The notes under the pieces were generated by a model, which saw only the letters and a program-made list of their open reading frames with translations, was not told the origin of the DNA and did no database searches. The position numbers were made by a program, and so were the translations under genes. This document shows positions 1-5,684 of a DNA stretch of 11,614 nucleotides, one piece after another (positions within the stretch are counted from its first letter, which is position 1; every line of letters starts with the position of its first letter). The stretch is taken from NCBI GenBank assembly GCA_002347185.1, contig DDXK01000092.1, positions 15,276 to 26,889 on the forward strand, given 5' to 3'. The DNA comes from Desulfobulbaceae bacterium UBA2262 (GTDB lineage: Bacteria; Desulfobacterota; Desulfobulbia; Desulfobulbales; Desulfurivibrionaceae).

Positions 1-1
1 C

Positions 2-409
2 CAGGCCGGCACCCTGTCCGGCAATCCGCTGGCCATGGCGGCTGGCGCCGCGACCATGCGGGAACTGGCCAAGCCCGGCTTCTATGCGGCCCTTGAGGAA
101 AAAGCGGCCCGATTTGCCCGGGAGCTCGTCACCCTGGCTGAAAAATATCTGCCTGGCCAGACCACCCTCAATCGGGTCGGTTCCATGATGACCCCCTTTT
201 TCTGTGCCGGACCGGTGGTGGATTTTGAATCAGCGATGCGTGCGGATGCCGGGCGGTACGGCCAGCATTTCAGGCAGATGTTGAGCCAGGGCGTCTGGCT
301 CGCCCCCTCCCAGTTCGAGGCGGCTTTTATCTCCGCGGCCCAGACAGAGGCCGATCTGGCCCTGGCCCTTGAGAAAACTGAATGGTCATTCAAAAAGTTG
401 GCCGGATGA
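2..409 (+). CDS. hemL: Glutamate-1-semialdehyde 2,1-aminomutase, C-terminal part (5' end outside window)
   Basis: This is the last ~135 codons of a gene that starts left of the window. The enzyme is a cytoplasmic PLP-dependent aminomutase that turns glutamate-1-semialdehyde into 5-aminolevulinate, the entry step of C5-pathway tetrapyrrole synthesis. The first visible residues, QAGTLSGNPLAMAAG, match the strongly conserved stretch just after the PLP-lysine region of HemL. Further on come a 'MMTPFF' strand and the GVWLAPSQFEAAFIS block typical of the HemL C-terminal domain, which separates it from other class III aminotransferases. The PLP lysine itself lies outside the window. The stop at 407-409 is followed by an 88-97 base spacer before the ATP synthase genes. 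Family assignment is confident; the missing N-terminus cannot be judged. Confidence 0.93.
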   Translation, partial: QAGTLSGNPLAMAAGAATMRELAKPGFYAALEEKAARFARELVTLAEKYLPGQTTLNRVGSMMTPFFCAGPVVDFESAMRADAGRYGQHFRQMLSQGVWLAPSQFEAAFISAAQTEADLALALEKTEWSFKKLAG

Positions 410-420
410 GAAAAAAGCCG

Positions 421-449
421 TTGACTTTGGGGTGGTGCCATGATACGAA
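421..449 (+). promoter_or_regulatory. Candidate sigma70 promoter for the F0 ATP synthase operon
   Basis: A TTGACT -35-like hexamer (421-426) is followed by a 17-base spacer and TACGAA (444-449). The last bases of the spacer are TGA, giving an extended -10 (TGn) form. It lies in the gap between hemL and the first atp gene, about 50-60 bases before the start codon. The -35 and spacing are good; the -10 hexamer matches the consensus at only three of six positions, so this is a prediction of moderate to low weight. Confidence 0.4.
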
Positions 450-506
450 ACGTAACGATTTTGGCTCGGTGGCGTTGGCCTGCCGGGGCAAGGGCCGGTG
501 CCGATA

Positions 507-731
507 ATGTCCGGCGACCGTAAGGAAGTCGTGAAGTTGCTGGCCGAGTTCAGCACCATCGGCATGTCCGTTGCCTTTTCGATCTTTATCGGCGTGGGCA
601 TCGGCTATTTTCTGGACCATAAGGTTTTTGCCGGCAGGACCTCGCCGTGGCTGACCCTGATTTTTCTGGGCTTCGGCGTGGCGGCTGCCTTCAAGAATCT
701 TTATCTGATGTCCAGGAGAAAGGATCTTTGA
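507..731 (+). CDS. atpZ: AtpZ/AtpI-family small membrane protein of the ATP synthase operon
   Basis: The protein has 74 residues if it starts at ATG 507. An in-frame GTG at 498 would add three residues, and neither start has a strong Shine-Dalgarno. It has two predicted membrane helices (about residues 14-34 and 46-65) joined by the short polar link LDHKVFAG. The glycine-rich first helix ending in GYFLD and the 'SPWLTLIFLGFGVAAAFKNLY' region fit the AtpZ/AtpI family (Pfam 'ATPase_gene1' type). Members sit at the head of F-type ATP synthase operons; in alkaliphilic Bacillus the family is linked to Mg2+/Ca2+ supply and to c-ring assembly. The stop codon overlaps the next start (TGATG), so it is translationally coupled to the subunit I gene. 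Family and position are clear; the exact role here is inferred. Confidence 0.82.
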   Translation: MSGDRKEVVKLLAEFSTIGMSVAFSIFIGVGIGYFLDHKVFAGRTSPWLTLIFLGFGVAAAFKNLYLMSRRKDL

Positions 732-1138
732 TGGCGGCGGGGCAGGGCAGAGAGCAGAGTGAGGTGTCGCTCGCCAGGATTTCCCTCTTCAACTGGCTGC
801 TGCTCCTGCTGCTGACGGGAAGCGGTTGGCTTTTTTACACCGCCTTTGTCGCCCGCTCGGTTTTTGTCGGCGGGGCGATCGCCAACCTGAGTTTTCTTTT
901 CTTGAAGAAGGATCTGACCGCGCTGTTGCGAGGGCCTCTCGAGGCTGCCAAGGCGCGTTTTTTCATGCGATATTATCTGCGCTTGTCGGTGATCGTCGCC
1001 GTGCTCTTCCTGCTGGTGAAGCTGCAGCTGGTGCAACCCGTTGCCCTGCTGGTCGGTCTTTCCACGGTACTGCTGAGCATAGTCCTCGCCATGACAAGCG
1101 CGGTGAAGAGAATGTATCTCAAGGATTTCAAAGTATAA
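731..1138 (+). CDS. atpI: ATP synthase subunit I (AtpI-like membrane protein)
   Basis: A 135-residue integral membrane protein with four predicted helices (about residues 17-39, 42-58, 82-97 and 100-121). The two halves are separated by a basic cytoplasmic stretch containing 'KKDL' and 'KARFFMRYYLRL'. This layout and size fit the ATP synthase subunit I family, whose E. coli member helps assemble the c-ring and is not needed for catalysis. The reading frame is open further upstream (to 647), but ATG 731 has a clear AGGAG at about 713-717 and overlaps the preceding stop by one base, so it is the natural start. A strong AAGGAGG begins right at its stop codon, leading into atpB. Sequence conservation in this family is low, so the call rests partly on position. 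Confidence 0.8.
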   Translation: MAAGQGREQSEVSLARISLFNWLLLLLLTGSGWLFYTAFVARSVFVGGAIANLSFLFLKKDLTALLRGPLEAAKARFFMRYYLRLSVIVAVLFLLVKLQLVQPVALLVGLSTVLLSIVLAMTSAVKRMYLKDFKV

Positions 1139-1156
1139 GGAGGCTTCGCAGGGACC

Positions 1157-1879
1157 ATGGAACATCCAATACTCTTTATCTCGTTTATTCTGGAGCGGCT
1201 GGGGCTGCCCGTTCCCCACGGCCTGGTCGGCGACACGGTGCTTGCCAAGCTGGTTTCCCCCCACATGACCTATACCTGGCTGGTCATGCTTTTCCTGATC
1301 CTGGTGCCCAAGCTGACCCTGGGCAAGATGACTCTGGTGCCGGGCAAGGGCCAGAATTTCTGGGAAGTGATCATCGGCGGCCTTGAGGGTTTCATGGCCG
1401 ACAACATGGGCAAGGAGGGGGCCAAGATGATGTTCCCCATGCTGGCTACCTTTGCCCTGTATATCCTGGTGGCCAACATGATCGGCCTGATGCCCGGCTT
1501 CATGTCTCCCACCTCGAACCTCAACATCACCCTGGCCTGCACCCTGATCGTCTTTTTCACCACCCACATCCTGGGCGTGAAGTTCCATGGCGCCGGCTAC
1601 ATAAAGCATTTCCTCGGACCCATTCCCTGGCTGATCCCCCTGATGTTCCCCATCGAACTCATCAGCCACTTCGCCCGTATCCTTTCGCTCTCCATTCGTC
1701 TTTTCGGCAACATCATGGCGAAGGAGACCCTGCTTGGCATCCTTTTCATGCTGGCCGGCGCCTATTTCGCGCCGCTGCCGATCCTTTGCCTCGGCGTATT
1801 CGTTTCCATCGTCCAGGCGCTGGTATTCCTGCTGCTCTCGATCCTCTACTTCTCCGCAGCCATGGAGCATGCGCATTGA
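1157..1879 (+). CDS. atpB: F0F1 ATP synthase subunit a
   Basis: A 240-residue membrane protein that forms the stator half-channels through which ions reach the c-ring. The hallmark is the helix around residues 170-190, where SIRLFGNIMAKE places the essential arginine (equivalent to E. coli Arg210) at R181. Several hydrophobic helices surround it, including about 38-56, 93-115, 122-142, 154-172, 189-208 and 210-235. Other family signatures are the 'GQNFWEVIIGGLEGFMADNMG' loop near residues 65-85, 'NIGLMPG'-like text at about 107-114 (NMIGLMPGF), and 'TSNLNITLA' at 119-127. The length is normal for the short, mostly bacterial form. The Shine-Dalgarno AAGGAGG (1137-1143) is somewhat far from the ATG. 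No F1 genes follow, as in other Desulfobacterota where F0 a/c and F1 genes are split. Confidence 0.97.
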   Translation: MEHPILFISFILERLGLPVPHGLVGDTVLAKLVSPHMTYTWLVMLFLILVPKLTLGKMTLVPGKGQNFWEVIIGGLEGFMADNMGKEGAKMMFPMLATFALYILVANMIGLMPGFMSPTSNLNITLACTLIVFFTTHILGVKFHGAGYIKHFLGPIPWLIPLMFPIELISHFARILSLSIRLFGNIMAKETLLGILFMLAGAYFAPLPILCLGVFVSIVQALVFLLLSILYFSAAMEHAH

Positions 1880-1924
1880 TCTGCCGATTGCGACCCGGTC
1901 GTAACGATATTTTGGAAGAAGGCC

Positions 1925-1947
1925 ATTTATAAAAAATTTTTTGGAGG
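1925..1947 (+). promoter_or_regulatory. A/T-rich translation initiation region of atpE
   Basis: The 75-base gap before atpE ends in a markedly A/T-rich stretch containing A6T6 (1931-1942, a perfect 12-bp palindrome), directly followed by GGAGG (1943-1947) seven bases from the ATG. The flanking coding DNA is GC-rich, so the contrast is strong. In E. coli the atpE gene is known to have a U-rich unstructured translational enhancer that lets the c subunit be made in excess over subunit a. By analogy, I infer the same job here. It might instead include an internal promoter, but I find no well-spaced -35/-10 pair. Confidence 0.5.
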
Positions 1948-1954
1948 AACAAAG

Positions 1955-2299
1955 ATGAAGAAAGTAGGTATGTTGTCTGCACTGATGGTTCTGGGTCTGG
2001 CCACCGTGGCCATGGCTTCCGAGGCTGGCGCCGAGGCTGCCGCCACCGCCGCTTCCGGCGTGAATCTGGCCCTGATCTGCCTGGCCGCTGCTCTCTCCGT
2101 TGGCGTAGCCGCCCTTGGCTGCGGCATCGGCATGGGTGCCGGCATCGGCGGCGCTTGCTCCGGCATCGCCCGCAATCCCGAGGCTTCCGGCAAGATCACC
2201 GTAACCATGATCATCGGTCTGGCCCTGATCGAGTCTCTGACCATTTACGGCCTGGTTATCTCCCTGATCCTGCTTTTCGCCAACCCGCTGCTCGGGTAA
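1955..2299 (+). CDS. atpE: F0F1 ATP synthase subunit c, proton type, with signal-like N-terminus
   Basis: A 114-residue proteolipid forming the rotor ring. Helix 1 carries a GxGxGxGxGxG run (G55 to G65), the polar loop has R73-N74-P75-E76, and helix 2 holds the ion-binding carboxylate E93 in ALIESLTIYG. In the Na+-type c subunit of Ilyobacter, a glutamine in helix 1 helps bind sodium; the aligned residue here is M60. This favours proton coupling, although the ES..Y part of helix 2 resembles the Na+ signature. The first ~30 residues (KK, a hydrophobic run, then AMA before SEAGAEAAA) are an extra segment that looks like a cleavable signal peptide; ordinary c subunits have 75-90 residues. Similar N-terminal extensions are known in some deltaproteobacterial c subunits. 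The gene is preceded by a strong GGAGG and followed by a terminator. Confidence 0.96.
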   Translation: MKKVGMLSALMVLGLATVAMASEAGAEAAATAASGVNLALICLAAALSVGVAALGCGIGMGAGIGGACSGIARNPEASGKITVTMIIGLALIESLTIYGLVISLILLFANPLLG

Positions 2300-2300
2300 T

Positions 2301-2333
2301 TCGAAAAGCCCGCAAGGGAAACGCAGTTTTCGA
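2301..2333 (+). repeat. Inverted repeat / first hairpin after atpE
   Basis: A 7-bp inverted repeat (TCGAAAA at 2301-2307 and TTTTCGA at 2327-2333) brackets an inner three-pair stem, CCC/GGG at 2309-2311 and 2316-2318, closed by a GCAA loop, which is a GNRA-type tetraloop. It starts two bases after the atpE stop and abuts the terminator hairpin. It could protect the 3' end of the abundant atp message, but its stability is not calculated here. Confidence 0.45.
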
Positions 2334-2367
2334 GGCCGCAGGTGTTTCCTGCGGCCTTTCTTTTTTT
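2334..2367 (+). terminator. Intrinsic terminator of the F0 operon
   Basis: A perfect 9-bp GC-rich stem, GGCCGCAGG (2334-2342) and CCTGCGGCC (2348-2356), with the 5-base loop TGTTT, is followed by TTTCTTTTTTT. This is a textbook Rho-independent terminator. The T-tract ends about five bases before the Shine-Dalgarno of the next gene on the same strand, leaving no room for a separate promoter between them. Any rimO-operon transcript must therefore come from read-through or from a promoter overlapping this structure. Confidence 0.9.
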
Positions 2368-2381
2368 CCTCGAGGGAGTTC

Positions 2382-3116
2382 ATGTCAGACGTTGTTGTCT
2401 CCCCTGCGCGGGGGAAAAATGACCCCCACCTTCCGGAGTGCGGCCTCCTGCTGATAAACCCTGCCGAGGCCTCCTTTCTTGCCCGTGATTGTCCTGCGCC
2501 CCTCTGGCGCAGGCATTTTCTTTTCAACAGCAATCTTTACGTTTCCGGGGCCCGGGGAGTATTCTGGGCCGGTCCTTCTGTCGGTGCCCCCATGGCGGCG
2601 CTCTCCCTGGAAAAGCTCATAGCCCTCGGGGCCAGGCGGGTAATCGCTTTCGGCTGGTGCGGCGCGCTGGCCAGCAGTCTGCGGGTCGGGGATCTCGTGC
2701 TGCCCGGGAGCGCGTGCAGCGAGGAGGGCACCTCCGCGCATTACCCGATGGCGTCTCCTGTCGAGGCATCTCCCCACCTGCGGGCGGGTCTCAGGCAGGC
2801 TTGGGCCGCGCAGGGAGAGCAGGTTTTCGAGGGACAGGTCTGGACAACCGATGCCCCCTTTCGCGAAACGCGGGAAAAGGTTGCCCGCTATCAGCGGCAG
2901 GGGGTGCTGGCCGTGGAGATGGAGTGCGCGGCCCTTTTTCAAGTCGCCGCCTTTCGCGGGATCGAGCTCGCCGCGCTTCTGGTGGTTTCCGACCTGCTTT
3001 GGCAGGAGCCATGGCGTCCCGCCTTTCAGGGTCGGGAGTTCCGTGTGCGTTCACGTTCGCTTCTGGCCGCGCTTTTCCTGTATCTTGAGCGACTGGCCGT
3101 TGGGGCAAAGGAGTAG
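2382..3116 (+). CDS. Nucleoside phosphorylase / nucleosidase family protein
   Basis: A 244-residue cytoplasmic protein of the PNP/UDP phosphorylase superfamily, which breaks the N-glycosidic bond of nucleosides using phosphate or water. The GPSVGAPMAALSLEKLIALG segment (64-83) and the following strand plus 'GWCGAL' (91-96) match the superfamily core. LAVEMECAALF (177-186) is the ribose-binding VxMExA motif with E179 and E181, and VVSD ends at D204, the position of the base-contacting Asp. In E. coli DeoD and Udp the glycine-rich loop has a Ser or Thr that contacts phosphate; here that residue is W92. This may indicate hydrolytic rather than phosphorolytic action or a different substrate. The start ATG has GAGGGAG just upstream (2372-2378). 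It ends six bases before rimO and is probably co-transcribed with it. Substrate is not assignable from sequence. Confidence 0.82.
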   Translation: MSDVVVSPARGKNDPHLPECGLLLINPAEASFLARDCPAPLWRRHFLFNSNLYVSGARGVFWAGPSVGAPMAALSLEKLIALGARRVIAFGWCGALASSLRVGDLVLPGSACSEEGTSAHYPMASPVEASPHLRAGLRQAWAAQGEQVFEGQVWTTDAPFRETREKVARYQRQGVLAVEMECAALFQVAAFRGIELAALLVVSDLLWQEPWRPAFQGREFRVRSRSLLAALFLYLERLAVGAKE

Positions 3117-3122
3117 GCTGCA

Positions 3123-4469
3123 ATGAAGAAGGTATTTGTGGTCAGCCTCGGCTGTCCAAAAAATCTGGTGGACAGCGAAATGATGCTGGGGCTTCTGGGG
3201 CAGGCTGGCTATGAGTCCTGCGAGGCGGCTGAGGAGGCCGATCTGCTGCTGGTCAACACCTGCGGGTTTATCCAGTCCGCAGTGGAGGAGGGTATCCAGG
3301 AGATCCTCGCCCTGGCGGAATTGAAGGCGGAGCATCCAGAAAAGCTGCTCGTGGTGGTGGGATGCATGGTCCAGCGCTATGGGGAGGATCTGGTGGCCGA
3401 GCTGCCCGAGGTCGACCTCTTCATCGGCACCGAGGGGTGCCAGGATCTCGTGGCCAGGTTGCAGGCGCTGGGCCGCAAGGGATACGCGAAAATCCAGCTT
3501 GCCGAGCCAACCTTTCTTCTCGACAGCACCTGGCCCAGGCGGCTCTCCGCTCCGGCCCACCGCGCCTATCTGAAGGTGACCGAGGGCTGTTCGAACCGGT
3601 GCGCCTATTGCCTGATCCCCAGCCTGCGGGGGCCGTTGCGCAGCCGCACCCTGCCGGATCTGGTCCGGGAGGTGCAGCTCCTCGACGAGAGGGGGGTGCG
3701 CGAGGTGACCCTGGTGGCGCAGGATTTGACCGCCTACGGCCACGATCTCGGGAGCCAGGCGCCGAAGCTCGTTGCCCTGTTGCGGGAGCTGCTCGCCGCG
3801 ACCGCCATCCCCTGGTTCCGGTTGCTCTATCTTTATCCCTTGCGGGTCAGCGAAGAGCTTCTTGCCTTCATGGCCGACAACCCGCGCATCGTCCCCTACC
3901 TCGATATTCCGTTGCAGCATGTGTCGGACCCCATACTCCGGGCGATGAATCGTCCTTACGGGCGCAGGCAGATCGAGATCTTGCTTGCTCGCATCCGCGC
4001 CCTGCTGCCGGAAGCGGCGATTCGCACCACCCTGATGGTCGGCTTCCCGGGGGAGAGGGCGGAGGACGTCGATCTGCTCGTCGAATTTCTGACCAGGGAG
4101 CAGCTCGATCATGTCGGAATCTTCAGCTATTCCAATGAAGAGGGTTGTGCGGCCTATGCCTTGGCCGGTCAGTGCGGAGAGGAGGTGAAGGAGGCCCGGC
4201 GGGCGAGGCTGATGGAGGTGCAGGAAGGGATTTCACTCAGGAAGAATCTGGAGAAGATCGGGAGGGTCGAGCAGGTTCTTGTCGAAGGGGTGAGCCGGGA
4301 GACCGAGCTCCTTCTCGAAGGGAGAACCCGGTTTCAGGCCCCCGAGATAGATGGCTGTGTGTACATCAACGCTGGCCAGGCCTCTCCTGGGCAGATCGTG
4401 CAGGTTCGGATCACCGAGGCGCATCCCTATGATCTGGTCGGCGAGATCCTGGCGCCCGATGAGCAGTGA
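3123..4469 (+). CDS. rimO: Ribosomal protein S12 (Asp) methylthiotransferase RimO
   Basis: A 448-residue radical-SAM enzyme that adds a methylthio group to the conserved aspartate of ribosomal protein S12. The N-terminal MTTase domain has the auxiliary cluster cysteines C11, C47 and C81, in the contexts GCPKNLVDSE, NTCGF and VGCMVQ. The CPKNxVDSE form is characteristic of RimO rather than MiaB. The radical-SAM motif is C156-xxx-C160-xx-C163 within EGCSNRCAYCLIPSLRG. YLDIPLQH (259-266) and GFPGE (307-311) are further family blocks. A C-terminal TRAM domain covers about 382-444. The length is normal. A small departure is SNEEGCAAY, where the usual residue after EEG is Thr. GGAG at about 3109-3112 serves as ribosome binding site. 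It converges on the IHF-like gene with a 14-base gap and no evident terminator. Confidence 0.97.
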   Translation: MKKVFVVSLGCPKNLVDSEMMLGLLGQAGYESCEAAEEADLLLVNTCGFIQSAVEEGIQEILALAELKAEHPEKLLVVVGCMVQRYGEDLVAELPEVDLFIGTEGCQDLVARLQALGRKGYAKIQLAEPTFLLDSTWPRRLSAPAHRAYLKVTEGCSNRCAYCLIPSLRGPLRSRTLPDLVREVQLLDERGVREVTLVAQDLTAYGHDLGSQAPKLVALLRELLAATAIPWFRLLYLYPLRVSEELLAFMADNPRIVPYLDIPLQHVSDPILRAMNRPYGRRQIEILLARIRALLPEAAIRTTLMVGFPGERAEDVDLLVEFLTREQLDHVGIFSYSNEEGCAAYALAGQCGEEVKEARRARLMEVQEGISLRKNLEKIGRVEQVLVEGVSRETELLLEGRTRFQAPEIDGCVYINAGQASPGQIVQVRITEAHPYDLVGEILAPDEQ

Positions 4470-4483
4470 GGCGATGGCCACCC

Positions 4484-4768
4484 TTATTTCGCAGGATTGT
4501 TCACCTGCTCCTTCAGTTCCTTGCCAACCTTGAAAAAGGGCAGCTTCTTCGGTTTCACCTTGATTTTTTCTCCGGTCTTGGGGTTGCGACCGTAGTAGGA
4601 TCCGTACTCCTTGACCACAAAGCTGCCAAAGCCGCGAATCTCAATGCTTTCACCGTTGGCCAGGGCGTCGGCCATGGCGTCGAGGATGGTGGTGGCGGCA
4701 GAACTCGCGTCCCGCAAGGGAACCTTCAACTCCTCTGCAAGCGCTTCAATCAGCTCCGATTTGTTCAT
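4484..4768 (-). CDS. HU/IHF-family DNA-bending protein (IHF beta-like)
   Basis: A 94-residue nucleoid protein, the normal length for the HU/IHF family. The N-terminal helices MNKSELIEALAEEL and a dimer-core region lead to IEIRGFGSF (42-50), then the beta-arm with RNPKTG (61-66), whose P63 is the DNA-intercalating proline. The end, 'FFKVGKELKEQVN', is the family's C-terminal helix. The MxKSELIE start, the IEIRGFGSF block and the FKxGKEL tail resemble IHF beta more than HU, but single-gene HU-like members in this group look similar, so I give no symbol. It probably acts in chromosome compaction, recombination and sigma54 promoter bending. A TGGAG lies seven bases before the ATG, and an A/T-rich promoter-like region lies upstream. 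Confidence 0.94.
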   Translation of the reverse strand: MNKSELIEALAEELKVPLRDASSAATTILDAMADALANGESIEIRGFGSFVVKEYGSYYGRNPKTGEKIKVKPKKLPFFKVGKELKEQVNNPAK

Positions 4769-4823
4769 CGATTTTCTCCAGCTCCCAGGGTGTTGAGAAA
4801 AAGAACATTAAATACAAGGGGAT

Positions 4824-4851
4824 AAAATATCTTAAACAGCTAACTATTCAA
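4824..4851 (-). promoter_or_regulatory. Candidate promoter of the IHF/HU-like gene
   Basis: Read on the minus strand, TTGAAT (4851-4846), a 16-base spacer and TATTTT (4829-4824) form a weak sigma70-type pair. It sits in the ~100-base A/T-rich gap between the end of rluB and this gene, in an otherwise GC-rich window. The A/T richness itself also fits autoregulation by a DNA-bending protein. Each hexamer matches at only about four positions, so other pairings in this stretch are possible. Confidence 0.4.
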
Positions 4852-4868
4852 TTGTAAAGAGGATTTTT

Positions 4869-5579
4869 TCAGGAAAAGATGAGGGCCAGCTCTTTCTCGC
4901 TCAGTAGCCGGTAGTGGCCGCTCCGGAGCTCTCCCAGGCGCAGCCCTCCGTAGGCAATGCGCTTCAGCTCGAGGACGCGGTGGCCAATGGCCTGAAACAT
5001 CTTCCGGACCTGACGTTTGCGGCCCTCGTGAATGGTGATCTCGATGGTGGTGCTGGCGTTGTCCTGGCCGACCACCCGGAGCCTGGCCGGCCAGGTCTTC
5101 TTCCCCTCCAGCTCGATGCCGTTTTCAAGCTGCTGCAGCGAGGGCTTCCGGGGGCGCCCTTGGACCCTTGCCTGGTAGGTTCTTTTGATTTCAAAGCGGG
5201 GGTGGAGGATGCGTTCGGCGAAATCGCCGTCGTTGGTGAGGATGAGGGCGCCTTCGGTGTCGAAATCGAGGCGCCCCACTGGAAAGACCCTGGCCTGGAT
5301 GCCGGTGAGCAGCGAGGTGACAATGGGGCGTCCCTGGGGATCGTGCATGGTGGTGACGTAGCCCCTGGGTTTGTTGAGGAGCAGATAGATTTTTTCTTCC
5401 CCGCGCGAGACGGCCCTGCCCTCGCAGGTTACAACCTGTCGTTCCGGATCAACACGCAGGCCCAGTTCCGTCACGATCTTGCCGTCCACCGAGACCTTCC
5501 CCTGGAGGATCAGCTCCTCGGCCTTCCGCCTGGAGGCAATGCCCGCCCGGGCGAGAATTTTTTGCAGCCGTTCTTCCAT
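4869..5579 (-). CDS. rluB: 23S rRNA pseudouridine synthase, RsuA/RluB family
   Basis: A 236-residue enzyme that isomerises uridine to pseudouridine in ribosomal RNA. An S4 RNA-binding domain occupies about residues 1-48 (MEERLQKILARAGIASRRKA is a near-standard start). The catalytic domain follows, with VGRLDFDTEGALILTNDGD (101-119) holding the catalytic aspartate D105. HEGRKRQVRKMF and the late RIAYGGLRLG segment are also typical. Within RsuA/RluB/RluE/RluF the S4 domain and length best fit RluB, which modifies U2605 (E. coli numbering), but RsuA-type cannot be excluded. A stop codon sits two codons before the ATG, so the start is fixed. No recognisable Shine-Dalgarno precedes it; the leader is strongly pyrimidine-rich instead. 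Confidence 0.9.
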   Translation of the reverse strand: MEERLQKILARAGIASRRKAEELILQGKVSVDGKIVTELGLRVDPERQVVTCEGRAVSRGEEKIYLLLNKPRGYVTTMHDPQGRPIVTSLLTGIQARVFPVGRLDFDTEGALILTNDGDFAERILHPRFEIKRTYQARVQGRPRKPSLQQLENGIELEGKKTWPARLRVVGQDNASTTIEITIHEGRKRQVRKMFQAIGHRVLELKRIAYGGLRLGELRSGHYRLLSEKELALIFS

Positions 5580-5588
5580 GTGTCAAGC

Positions 5589-5631
5589 AGGGGAAAGAGA
5601 GGGGAGGAGGGTTGGATGGGCGAGGGGGAGA
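5589..5631 (-). other. Strongly strand-biased pyrimidine tract in the rluB leader
   Basis: On the plus strand 39 of these 43 bases are purines. In a minus-strand transcript running from the upstream hypothetical gene into rluB, this would be a C/U-rich, G-poor and largely unstructured stretch. Such tracts resemble Rho utilisation sites. It also contains repeated CCUCC-like words similar to the anti-Shine-Dalgarno sequence. The rest of the 105-base gap (5580-5684) holds nothing else I can identify. Confidence 0.4.
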
Positions 5632-5684
5632 CGTCGGGCGCGCCAACTCTGTGGCCGCATCCGATCGCTCGCTTGCCGGCTTTC

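Noticed and set aside
1955..2299. Sodium-specific c subunit
   Set aside because: The helix 2 ES..Y residues are suggestive, but the residue aligned with the sodium-binding Gln in helix 1 is Met, so a proton type is more likely.
701..2533. A 610-codon minus-strand open frame opposite the ATP synthase genes
   Set aside because: It is antisense to four well-supported genes, is Gln/Gly/His-rich and repetitive in composition, has no family features, and is explained by GC-biased third positions of the real genes.
3051..4112. A 353-codon minus-strand open frame opposite rimO
   Set aside because: It is the complement of a conserved radical-SAM gene; its composition is typical of an antisense shadow and it has no recognisable domain.
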